Positions 8,783 to 16,212 of a stretch of 64,000 nucleotides of DNA are shown here, piece by piece. This DNA comes from JAUYQR01 sp050632395. Lineage in GTDB: Bacteria > Pseudomonadota > Alphaproteobacteria > Rhodobacterales > Rhodobacteraceae. Under the pieces are notes generated by a model that worked only from the letters and a program-made list of their open reading frames with translations, did not search any database and was not told the DNA's origin. Position numbers and translations under genes: made by a program. The DNA is taken from positions 992,001 through 1,056,000 of the forward strand of contig NZ_CP192600.1 of assembly GCF_050632395.1 (NCBI RefSeq), given 5' to 3'. Within the stretch, counting starts at the first letter, position 1. Every line of letters starts with the position of its first letter.

Positions 8783-8947
8783 TCAGCCTTTTTTCTTCGC
8801 CTCAGCGGCGGCCTTCATCCGCTCCAGCAAGTCAGCCTTTGCCTTTTTCGCGGCCTCTGCTGCCTCGGCGGCGGTCTGGTTCTTGCCTTCCTTGTTCTTC
8901 GGCTCGTGCTTGCCACCCTTGGGGTTACCCGATTTACCGTAGTCCAT
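8783..8947 (-). CDS. 54-residue lysine/alanine-rich small protein
   Basis: A short gene on the minus strand, read directly from the sequence. It starts MDYGKSGNPKGGKHEPKNKE and ends in an Ala/Lys/Glu-rich helix (AEAAEAAKKAKADLLERMKA...KKKG). A good ribosome-binding site (GGAAGGA, 6-7 nt before the ATG) and consistent high-GC codon use support it. The product is strongly basic with an N-terminal Gly/Lys-rich tail, compatible with nucleic-acid or ribosome association, but no function is known to me. Similar short proteins may exist across Rhodobacteraceae; a tblastn search would settle this. Confidence 0.72.
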   Translation of the reverse strand: MDYGKSGNPKGGKHEPKNKEGKNQTAAEAAEAAKKAKADLLERMKAAAEAKKKG

Positions 8948-9092
8948 GTTGTGTCCTTCCGATCGCTTTGCGCCGAAATGCCTGAATGGCGGCTGCTTCG
9001 CAAGCGGCCATTCGGTGGCACTGGTCGCGGGTATCCGTTAACAGGATACTAACGGGACACTTAAGTCCTTGAAAACGTTAGGACAGGAAACA

Positions 9093-9109
9093 TGTCCCAC
9101 GGTGGGACA
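9093..9109 (-). terminator. Perfect palindrome downstream of sixA
   Basis: TGTCCCAC-G-GTGGGACA, with 8-bp arms around a single central base, lies just past the sixA stop in the minus-strand direction and is followed by TGTTTCC. It can form a stem of 7 bp with a 3-nt loop. It could be a weak intrinsic terminator, or a protein-binding dyad in the region between sixA and the small gene at 8783-8947. Confidence 0.45.
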
Positions 9110-9112
9110 CGT

Positions 9113-9616
9113 TCAGGCTACGATCTCGCGGGGCACCACGAAATCGACCGTCACCCCCTGCCCAAAGCGCACCTCGGCCCAAGCGTCGACCAGAAAATCC
9201 ACCACCAGCGTCGCCCCGGTCGGATAGCGGGTAAATTCCGGGCTCACCGGGGTATGGGCCACCAGCCGATGGGCAAATTCCGCGATGCCCGGGTTGTGCC
9301 CGATCATCATCACCGTCTCCCCCACCGCGTGCTGAAGCACGGCCATCATCACATCCGGCCCGGCATGATAAAGCGCCGGCTTCAACTCCAGCTCCGGCGC
9401 GCCGGGCAGGGCGGGGGCGATCCCGGAAAACGTCTTCCGCGTCCGCACCGCATCGGAACACAAGACCTCGTCCGGCACATAGCCCCGGCTCGCCAGCCAT
9501 TGCCCCAGGTCCGCCGCCGCCGCCTTGCCCCGCTCGTTCAGAGGGCGGTCATGGTCAGGGGTGAGCGGATCATCCCAGGAAGATTTCGCATGCCGCGTCA
9601 GGATCAACCGCTTCAT
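9113..9616 (-). CDS. sixA: SixA-type phosphohistidine phosphatase (histidine phosphatase superfamily)
   Basis: 167-residue enzyme beginning MKRLILTRHAKSSWDD. The RHAKSSW motif has the catalytic His and Arg of the phosphoglycerate-mutase-like fold. Further catalytic elements are the LNERGKAAA segment, CSDAVRTRKT with its conserved Arg, and MIGHNPGIAEFA with the second catalytic His. SixA enzymes remove phosphate from phosphohistidine, for example on HPt domains or PtsO. The start at 9616 overlaps the upstream stop (ATGA), so longer in-frame starts are rejected. Confidence 0.87.
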   Translation of the reverse strand: MKRLILTRHAKSSWDDPLTPDHDRPLNERGKAAAADLGQWLASRGYVPDEVLCSDAVRTRKTFSGIAPALPGAPELELKPALYHAGPDVMMAVLQHAVGETVMMIGHNPGIAEFAHRLVAHTPVSPEFTRYPTGATLVVDFLVDAWAEVRFGQGVTVDFVVPREIVA

Positions 9617-10257
9617 TTGTGGAATTGCCTCATGTGATAGGCCGACTGTTCTGGCATCCTTGCATAGGTCTGCGACACCGGGCAAGCGCGCCGCACCGCG
9701 CACCCCCGATCAAGACAATCCATCCCCGGCGCCGTATCAAGAAAGGCGTGGCACACCGGCACGTCATACCCGAGCCCAGTGAGCGCCTCTGCCGGGCAGG
9801 CGGTCAGGCAAGGCGCCGCGCACCCGTCGCAAGGCCGCACCGCTGGCGGGGGAAGATCCACCGCCTGCTTCAACGCGAGCGCCCCACGAAAGCTGACCAT
9901 CAGCCCCTGCTCGGCATGGACCAGCAGTCGGACCGGGCTGTCCCAAACCCGACCGGTCCGCAGCGCCCAGCGATGGAACGGGTGCCAAGGCGGCCCGCCA
10001 AAGGGGAACAGCGCTTTCGCGCCCAGATCACAGGCCAGTCGACCGATCACCCGACGCGACCAGCGGTCAACAGGGTCAGGCTCGCCGTTCCACTCCGGCT
10101 GGCCGGTGACATGCGGCCAGTAGTCCTCCCCACCCGGCCCGATCAACAGCAGGGTGCGCGTCCCGTCCGGCAGCCCGTCCTCGCCTTCGCAGGCAAAGCC
10201 GCCAAGCACGGCCAGCCGATGTTCCGTCAACCGCGCTTCGATCTCCGGCAGGGTCAT
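9613..10257 (-). CDS. 4Fe-4S ferredoxin-like protein
   Basis: 214 residues. The C-terminal third carries cysteine clusters CDGCAAPCLTACP and CLDRGCAVRRACP, suggesting two cubane clusters like those of epoxyqueuosine-reductase-type ferredoxins, but the rest does not look like QueG. The N-terminal part contains LLIGPGGEDYW and a Trp/Pro-rich stretch. The start at 10257 (MTLPEIEARL) overlaps the stop of the sterol desaturase gene by 4 nt, and this junction decides between three possible in-frame starts. Its partner and substrate are unknown; it is translationally coupled to genes on both sides. Confidence 0.75.
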   Translation of the reverse strand: MTLPEIEARLTEHRLAVLGGFACEGEDGLPDGTRTLLLIGPGGEDYWPHVTGQPEWNGEPDPVDRWSRRVIGRLACDLGAKALFPFGGPPWHPFHRWALRTGRVWDSPVRLLVHAEQGLMVSFRGALALKQAVDLPPPAVRPCDGCAAPCLTACPAEALTGLGYDVPVCHAFLDTAPGMDCLDRGCAVRRACPVSQTYARMPEQSAYHMRQFHK

Positions 10258-11042
10258 CGGAACGGCAGCCATAGGCTCCACCCCAGTTTTGTCGGTCGTT
10301 CGTCCTGCCATTCCAGCCCCACCACCATTTCGTCCTGCCCCGCCTCTGGCTTCGCACAGTAGGTGCGGAAAATCCGGTCCCAGACCGACAGGGCAAAGCC
10401 GTAATTGCTGTCATGCTCGTCGCGCCGAATGGAATGGTGAATGCGGTGCATGTCCGGGGTCACGATGGCCAGCCGCAGGATCGCGTCCAGCGAGCGGGGC
10501 AGGCGCAGGTTGGCGTGGTTGAAAAGGGCGGTTCCGTTGAGGATGATCTCGAACGCCAGAACTGCCAGCGCAGGCGGGCCGATCAGGTAGACGAGACCAA
10601 TCTTCAGACCCATTGACGCTGCTATTTCGACCGGATGGAAACGGACGGCGGTCGTGACGTCGAAATCGCGGTCAGCGTGGTGGACGCGGTGAAAACGCCA
10701 GAAGAGCGGCACCTTGTGGGTGAGGAGGTGCTGCGCCCAGATCGCGAAGTCGAGGATCAGGATCGACAGCAGCGCCTCGGTCCAGAAGGGCCAGGAAAGG
10801 GTATTGAAAAGCCCCCATCCGTATCGCCACGCATCGACGGCGGCGCCAATGGCAAGAAAAGGCAGGGCGACGGCCATTGCGCGCAACACCAAGCTGTCGA
10901 TTACGGCGATTGCGAGGTTGGTGCCCCAGCGGCAAAGTCGCGGCACCGCGCGGGGACGGCGCGGAGCGAGGGCTTCGAGTGCCGCAAAGATCGCGAACAG
11001 TGTCGCGAAAGCGGACAGTCGGATCAGGGCTTCGTTCGGCAT
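10254..11042 (-). CDS. Sterol desaturase / fatty acid hydroxylase family membrane protein
   Basis: 262 residues with several membrane helices and the three histidine boxes of the di-iron FA_hydroxylase superfamily: HLLTH (about 112), HRVHH (about 125) and HRIHHS with following residues (about 205). Members hydroxylate or desaturate lipids. The exact substrate cannot be read from the sequence. It is the first gene of an ATGA-coupled set (desaturase, ferredoxin-like protein, SixA). The adjacent ferredoxin-like protein is a plausible electron donor, which is inference. Confidence 0.85.
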   Translation of the reverse strand: MPNEALIRLSAFATLFAIFAALEALAPRRPRAVPRLCRWGTNLAIAVIDSLVLRAMAVALPFLAIGAAVDAWRYGWGLFNTLSWPFWTEALLSILILDFAIWAQHLLTHKVPLFWRFHRVHHADRDFDVTTAVRFHPVEIAASMGLKIGLVYLIGPPALAVLAFEIILNGTALFNHANLRLPRSLDAILRLAIVTPDMHRIHHSIRRDEHDSNYGFALSVWDRIFRTYCAKPEAGQDEMVVGLEWQDERPTKLGWSLWLPFR

Positions 11043-11096
11043 GGGCAGGCTCCATCGGACCCGTGCCGTAAAACTAGGCGGGCGCGCCAGAGATTG

Positions 11097-11996
11097 CTAG
11101 CGGCGGACGCGGGGTTTCACGCGGGGTTCGGTGGAGCGGATCTGGCTGCCGGCGCCGTGGTCGGTGAAAAGCTCCAGAAGGCACGCGTTCGGTATTCGGC
11201 CGTCTAGGATGGTGACGGCGCGGACCCCTTCTTCGATCGCCTTGAGTGCGGTTTCGGTTTTTGGGATCATGCCGCCCGCGATGACGCCATCGGCGGTCAT
11301 CTTGCGGATTTCGTCGGGTGTTATCTGGGTCATCACCTGCCCATCGGCGTCCTTCACGCCGGCGACGTCCGTCAGAAGGAGCAGGCGGTCGGCTTGCAGT
11401 GCGCCAGCGATGGCGCCGGCCGCAGTATCGCCGTTGACGTTGAAGGTTTCATTGTCGGCCATGCCGGTCGCCACAGGTGCCACGACCGGGATGATCCCGG
11501 CGTTGTAAAGATCACGCAGGACCTGCACGTTCATCTCGACGGGACGACCCACGAAGCCGAGCTCGGGGTCGTCCACTTCGCAGACCATCAGGTCGTCATC
11601 CTTGCCCGAGATGCCCACCGCGCGGCCACCTGCATCCATGATCGCCTGGACGATGCGCTTATTCACGAGGCCGGACAGGATCATCTCGACGACCTGAACG
11701 GTGGCCTTGTCGGTGACGCGCTTGCCGCGGACGAATTCGGACTTGATACCCAGCTTTTCCAGCATTTCGTTGATCATCGGGCCGCCCCCATGGACGACGA
11801 CCGGGTTGACGCCGACCTGCCGCATCAGGACGATGTCGCGGGCGAATTCGGCCATCGCCGCATCATCGCCCATGGCGTTGCCGCCGAACTTCACCACGAC
11901 GACCGCATCGGCATATCGTTGCAGGTAGGGCAGGGCTTCGGACAGCATCTTGGCGGTGTTGAGTGCGTCTTGCATGTTCAGGGTCTGCTGCTTCAT
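11097..11996 (-). CDS. argB: Acetylglutamate kinase ArgB
   Basis: 299-residue amino-acid kinase for the second step of arginine biosynthesis. Motifs include VVVKFGGNAMGDD (phosphate binding), VVVHGGGPMINEML (N-acetylglutamate site), the FVNGDTAAGAIAGALQADRLLLLTDVAGV-like stretch (here FNVNGDTAAGA) and GGMIPKTETAL. The start at 11996 is preceded by GGAGG at normal spacing. The long in-frame extension upstream (to 12176) has no family similarity and is rejected. The N-terminal helix before the kinase core suggests the arginine-sensitive hexameric form. Confidence 0.95.
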   Translation of the reverse strand: MKQQTLNMQDALNTAKMLSEALPYLQRYADAVVVVKFGGNAMGDDAAMAEFARDIVLMRQVGVNPVVVHGGGPMINEMLEKLGIKSEFVRGKRVTDKATVQVVEMILSGLVNKRIVQAIMDAGGRAVGISGKDDDLMVCEVDDPELGFVGRPVEMNVQVLRDLYNAGIIPVVAPVATGMADNETFNVNGDTAAGAIAGALQADRLLLLTDVAGVKDADGQVMTQITPDEIRKMTADGVIAGGMIPKTETALKAIEEGVRAVTILDGRIPNACLLELFTDHGAGSQIRSTEPRVKPRVRR

Positions 11997-12209
11997 GGCG
12001 GCCTCCGGGATGGGCGGCACCTTTGGGCAAACGCGAGGAAAACGCAAGGGACGGGCGGGAGTGAAGGGACAATCAGCCATAAAGGGATGCAAGTGACTGA
12101 AATTGTTCGGTCTGGCGGTAAGCGATACAGACTTCTTAGCAGTTTCAAGACCTTGGCAGAGTCGCAGATTAGGCATAGGAAGATATGAACCCTACCCAAG
12201 GAGGCTGTC

Positions 12210-12941
12210 ATGGCGGAACAGAAGACGCTCGTCCTCACTGGGGCCAGCCGGGGGATCGGACACGCCACGGTCAAGCGGTTTTCGGCGGAAGGCTGGCGGG
12301 TGCTGACCTGTTCGCGCCAACCGTTCGATCCGCGCTGCCCGTGGCCAGGGGGTGAGGACAATCACATCCAGATCGACCTTGCCGACCCGAAAAAGACCAT
12401 CGAGGCGATCGAGACGATCAAGGCCAAAGTGAACGGTCGGGTGCATGCGCTGGTCAACAACGCCGGGATCAGCCCGAAAGGCGAAGGTGGCAAGCGGTTG
12501 AGCACGCTGGATACCGACCTGCGGACGTGGGGCCATGTGTTCCATGTGAACTTCTTTTCCAGCGTTATCTTGGCGCGCGGCTTGCAAGCGGAACTGGCGG
12601 CAACCAAAGGGTCGATCGTCAATGTGACGTCGATCGCCGGGGTGCGGGTGCACCCGTTCGCCGGGGCCGCCTATGCCACGTCGAAGGCGGCGCTTGCCGC
12701 GCTGACGCGCGAGATGGCGCATGACTTCGGCCCCCTGGGTGTCCGGGTGAACGCCATTGCGCCGGGCGAGGTTGAGACGGCGATCTTGTCACCGGGGACG
12801 GACAAGATCGTCGAAAAGCTGCCAATGCAGCGACTTGGCCAGCCGAAGGAGGTGGCAGATGTGATCTGGTTCCTTTGTTCGGACCAGTCGAGTTATATCT
12901 CGGGCGCCGAGATCGAGGTAAACGGTGCGCAACACGTCTGA
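12210..12941 (+). CDS. SDR-family oxidoreductase
   Basis: 243-residue classical short-chain dehydrogenase/reductase. The cofactor motif is TGASRGIG (residues about 10-17), then NNAGIS, the catalytic Ser in VNVTSIAG, and YATSK with catalytic Tyr and Lys. The C-terminus SSYISGAEIEVNGAQHV is the usual FabG-like end. A Ser-Arg after the second strand suggests NADP(H). A strong AAGGAGG site precedes the ATG. The substrate cannot be assigned. It is divergent from argB. Confidence 0.9.
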   Translation: MAEQKTLVLTGASRGIGHATVKRFSAEGWRVLTCSRQPFDPRCPWPGGEDNHIQIDLADPKKTIEAIETIKAKVNGRVHALVNNAGISPKGEGGKRLSTLDTDLRTWGHVFHVNFFSSVILARGLQAELAATKGSIVNVTSIAGVRVHPFAGAAYATSKAALAALTREMAHDFGPLGVRVNAIAPGEVETAILSPGTDKIVEKLPMQRLGQPKEVADVIWFLCSDQSSYISGAEIEVNGAQHV

Positions 12942-12952
12942 GTCCCGCTTGT

Positions 12953-13492
12953 TTAGTCCAACTTTTCAAAGCTGATCGTCACGTCGCCGGCATCGACCCC
13001 GAAGCGCTGCATGTAGGCGCGGTTCAACACCCGGTCGTCCGACAGAAGCCACATCCAGTCATCGAAGGTGACGCGGACGGTGTCGCCCGACCCATCGGTC
13101 GAGGGCACCGGCAGGTCGATAGTATAGCGCCAGTTGAACCGGTCGCCATCCTCGCGTCCCGTCGCCTCGCCCACCACGCCGGGGGCTGTGCCGCGCCATG
13201 TGTCGTCGCCGGTCTTGACCAGCGTCCAGATGCGCTGTTCGGTGGAGCCGTCCTCGTAGACGAAATCTTCAACCAGACGCAGGCGCTCTCCGTTCCAGTC
13301 GCCCTTGATCGTCACGTCAAACCGGCGGCGCACGGTGCCAAAGACATCCTGGAACTGGCCTTTCGCGACAAGGGTGCCGTCGAAGAACTCCTCGAGGTTC
13401 AGCTTGCGTTCGCTGAGGGCCGGGTCGTTGAAGGACGGCTTTCCCGTGCAGGCAGCGAGAACCGTGATTGTGACGAGGGCGAGAATGCGCAT
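12953..13492 (-). CDS. DUF3833-family lipoprotein
   Basis: 179 residues. It starts with a lipoprotein signal peptide MRILALVTITVLAACTG, with lipobox LAAC and the lipidated Cys near residue 15. The mature part matches DUF3833: LEEFFDGTLVAKGQFQDVFG, RRRFDVTIKGDW, LVEDFVYEDGSTEQRIW and DWMWLLSDDRVLNRAYMQRFG. The start at 13492 gives the signal peptide; the longer in-frame start at 13525 would bury it. DUF3833 proteins are envelope lipoproteins of unknown role. Confidence 0.85.
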   Translation of the reverse strand: MRILALVTITVLAACTGKPSFNDPALSERKLNLEEFFDGTLVAKGQFQDVFGTVRRRFDVTIKGDWNGERLRLVEDFVYEDGSTEQRIWTLVKTGDDTWRGTAPGVVGEATGREDGDRFNWRYTIDLPVPSTDGSGDTVRVTFDDWMWLLSDDRVLNRAYMQRFGVDAGDVTISFEKLD

Positions 13493-13609
13493 GGCTTGTT
13501 CCTTTGAAGCGTATACGCGCGACACCGTTTTCTGGATGAGTTGCAGGTGCTACACGGTCTTCGGGTGCGGGCAGCTTTGGCATAAGGTCCCGGACAGGCG
13601 GAGGTCGCG

Positions 13610-14476
13610 ATGGTTGATGATGCAGATGAAATACACCCTCTGTTTCACGGGGCGCCGACGGATATCGGATTTCGAAAGCTGCGAAAGCGTCTGGTGCAGC
13701 AGGCGCGCGAGGCTGTTGAAACCTACCGAATGGTCGTGCCGGGCGCGCGCTGGCTGGTTTGCATTTCGGGCGGGAAAGACAGCTACACGCTGTTAGCAAT
13801 CCTGCACGAACTGAAGTGGCGGGGTCTTTTGCCGGTCGAGTTGATTGCGTGCAATCTTGATCAGGGACAGCCCGGCTTCCCGGCGACTGTGCTGCCCGAG
13901 TTTCTGAAGCTGATGCAGGTGCCGCACCGGATTGAATATCAAGATACCTACAGGATCGTGACAGAAAAAGTGCCTTTGGGGCGCACCTATTGTTCCCTTT
14001 GTTCAAGACTGCGCCGCGGCAATCTTTACCGCGTGGCGCGCGAGGAAGGGTGTTCGGCAATCGTCCTTGGCCATCACCGCGATGATATCCTGGAGACGTT
14101 CTTTCTGAACCTTTTTCATGGTGGCAGGCTGGCGGCGATGCCACCGAAACTCTTGAACGAAGATGGCGATCTGTTTGTCTATCGCCCGCTTGCCTTCGTG
14201 GCCGAGGCGGACTGCGAGGACTTTGCCACGCGGATGCGCTATCCGATCATCCCGTGTGACCTTTGCGGCAGTCAGGAAGGTTTGCAGCGCGCGCAGATCA
14301 AGTCCTTGATCGACGGCTGGGAGGCGAAAAGTCCGGGTCGCAGACAAGTCATGTTCCGCGCCTTGATGAACGTCCAACCGTCACACCTTGCCGATCCCGC
14401 GCTGTTCGATTTTGCCGGGCTTTCGGCGGTCATGGCAGATCCGGAGAATTTGACGCAACTGGTGGCGGAGCGTTAA
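13610..14476 (+). CDS. ttcA: tRNA 2-thiocytidine(32) synthetase TtcA
   Basis: 288-residue PP-loop ATPase that thiolates C32 of certain tRNAs with a 4Fe-4S cluster. The PP-loop SGGKDSYTLL lies near residue 50. The first cysteine pair is CSLCSRLRRG (about 128-137) and the third cluster Cys lies in CDLCGSQEGLQR (about 218-230). GHHRDDILETFFLNLFHGG is the conserved central motif. All functional residues are present. Confidence 0.93.
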   Translation: MVDDADEIHPLFHGAPTDIGFRKLRKRLVQQAREAVETYRMVVPGARWLVCISGGKDSYTLLAILHELKWRGLLPVELIACNLDQGQPGFPATVLPEFLKLMQVPHRIEYQDTYRIVTEKVPLGRTYCSLCSRLRRGNLYRVAREEGCSAIVLGHHRDDILETFFLNLFHGGRLAAMPPKLLNEDGDLFVYRPLAFVAEADCEDFATRMRYPIIPCDLCGSQEGLQRAQIKSLIDGWEAKSPGRRQVMFRALMNVQPSHLADPALFDFAGLSAVMADPENLTQLVAER

Positions 14477-14486
14477 GGAACTTCTC

Positions 14487-14534
14487 ATGAACATCTTCCA
14501 CTTCTGAAGCGCCGGCTGCGGGCATGTCGCCCGC
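14487..14534 (+). promoter_or_regulatory. Mini-ORF (6 codons) and stem-loop between ttcA and the EAL gene
   Basis: After ttcA an AAGGA site precedes ATG AAC ATC TTC CAC TTC TGA (14487-14507), a six-codon frame. It is followed by a perfect 6-bp stem GCGGGC/GCCCGC with a 5-nt loop (14518-14534). The next gene starts at 14552. The layout recalls a leader peptide with attenuator, but there is no T-run and the ORF is so short that chance is likely. Confidence 0.3.
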
Positions 14535-14551
14535 CGATTTCGGGATGGAAC

Positions 14552-16042
14552 ATGATAAAGACCACCCTTGTGCGTCTGCTGGCCAGCGTTTGCCGGGCCG
14601 AGTTTCTGGTGTTCGTGCCTGCCCTGACGCTCGCCGCTTTTTGGTATGGTGGCGAAGGGGCGATGGTGGTGACCGCATTGGCGGTGCCAGCCCTTGTGCT
14701 TTCGGCCGGGCTGGTCGTTGCTCTTGGCGGCGGTCGCAGCCGCGGGCTTGTCGCCGAGTTTGACAGGGTGTTGGCCGACAAGGATGGTCTTGGACGGACT
14801 ACAGGCTGTTTCGTGATCCAGTTCGACGATCCGGCGGGGCTGATCGACCGCCACGGTCGCAGCACACAAACTGAGATACTCGCCCGGTGCAACGACAGGA
14901 TTCGTAGCGCCATGCGCTTTGGCGATACGTTGACGATTCTGGAGGATGGCAGCCTTGCCGTCATGCTTGCCCCGGTCTTCCGGCTGGATCTTGAGACGAT
15001 GATCCAGATCGCGGGACGCATCCAGACTGTGGTCCAGCTGCCGATCGACTTGCGCGCTGGGACGGTGCATGTCACCTGTTCCATCGGGTTCTGCCAAGGG
15101 CGGCGCGCGCCAGAAGCAACCGGCCGGTCGCTGCTGGATGCCGCACAGATCGCCGTCGACGAAGCGCGACGGCACGGGCCGGGCGCGATCCGAGCGTTCT
15201 CTCTCGATATGGCCCGCGCCAAGGCCAGCCGCGATGCCCTGCGCGACGAGATGCAGCAGGCGTTGGCCGAAGGCCAGGTCAAGGCACATTTCCAGCCGCA
15301 GCTTTCCACCGACACTGGAGGCATATCTGGCATGGAGGCGCTGGCACGTTGGCACCACCCGCACAGAGGCTGCCTGCTGCCCGGCGAGTTTCTGCCCGCC
15401 ATCGAGGCGAACGGCCTGAGCGCACAATTGAGCGAGGTGATGCTGCGCGAAGCCTTGACGGCTCTGGCGTCATGGGACCGGGCGGGCTTTGTGGTGCCGA
15501 CCGTTTCGGTCAATTTCTCGGCTGCGGAACTGGGCGACCCGCATCTGCCCGAGCGGCTGAAATGGGAGCTTGACCGTTTTGATCTGACCGCTGATCGCCT
15601 GACGATCGAAGTGCTGGAAACAGTCGTGGCGACTTCGCAAAGCGATACGATCACAGTCAACATCGCAGCGCTGGCCGCGCTGGGCTGCGGGGTGGACTTG
15701 GACGATTTCGGCACCGGGAATGCGTCGATCACCAGTATTCGCCGGTTCGCTTTGCGGCGTCTCAAGATCGACCGCAGTTTCGTCACCGGTGTGGATCTGG
15801 ACCGAGAGCAACAGACGATGATCGCGGCCGTTCAGTCCCTGGCCGAGCGGCTGGGTCTTGAGACGGTCGCTGAAGGCGTGGAGACGGCTGCCGAACACGC
15901 AATGCTCGCCCAGCTTGGTTGCGGCCATGTGCAGGGCTATGCCGTTGCCCGGCCGATGCCGGCGGAGGAAGCCTCGGTCTGGCTGGAACGGATGGCGATC
16001 CGCGCGTCCTTGCCGCATTTGCTTGCCAGCCGCGCGCGTTGA
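14552..16042 (+). CDS. EAL-domain cyclic-di-GMP phosphodiesterase with degenerate GGDEF domain
   Basis: 496 residues. Two N-terminal membrane helices (about 15-60) are followed by a degenerate GGDEF domain (about 75-225; the GGDEF signature is replaced by EDGSLA) and a C-terminal EAL domain (about 235-485). The EAL domain keeps SGMEALARW, SVNFSAAEL, the IEVLET Glu, DLDDFGTGNASI, LKIDRSF and VAEGVET, so phosphodiesterase activity is expected. It would hydrolyse c-di-GMP at the inner membrane. The GGDEF part probably serves as a regulatory module. No periplasmic sensor domain is apparent. Confidence 0.88.
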   Translation: MIKTTLVRLLASVCRAEFLVFVPALTLAAFWYGGEGAMVVTALAVPALVLSAGLVVALGGGRSRGLVAEFDRVLADKDGLGRTTGCFVIQFDDPAGLIDRHGRSTQTEILARCNDRIRSAMRFGDTLTILEDGSLAVMLAPVFRLDLETMIQIAGRIQTVVQLPIDLRAGTVHVTCSIGFCQGRRAPEATGRSLLDAAQIAVDEARRHGPGAIRAFSLDMARAKASRDALRDEMQQALAEGQVKAHFQPQLSTDTGGISGMEALARWHHPHRGCLLPGEFLPAIEANGLSAQLSEVMLREALTALASWDRAGFVVPTVSVNFSAAELGDPHLPERLKWELDRFDLTADRLTIEVLETVVATSQSDTITVNIAALAALGCGVDLDDFGTGNASITSIRRFALRRLKIDRSFVTGVDLDREQQTMIAAVQSLAERLGLETVAEGVETAAEHAMLAQLGCGHVQGYAVARPMPAEEASVWLERMAIRASLPHLLASRAR

Positions 16043-16212
16043 GCGCTTGCCCTTGCCCGGGCTTGCCACCAATGCCCGAAAACTCCGGACAACGGCCCGA
16101 ACCCCAAGAATTGATCGCCCGCCAGCGTGCCGGACAAGGCAAAACCGCTTGACCTTTGGGCCACCCTGTCGTTGAAGCACGCTGACGCGCGAATGCGGCA
16201 AGGTGGTGACGT

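Noticed and set aside
11997..12176. 60-residue N-terminal extension of ArgB
   Set aside because: No family similarity, and a clear GGAGG site precedes the ATG at 11996.
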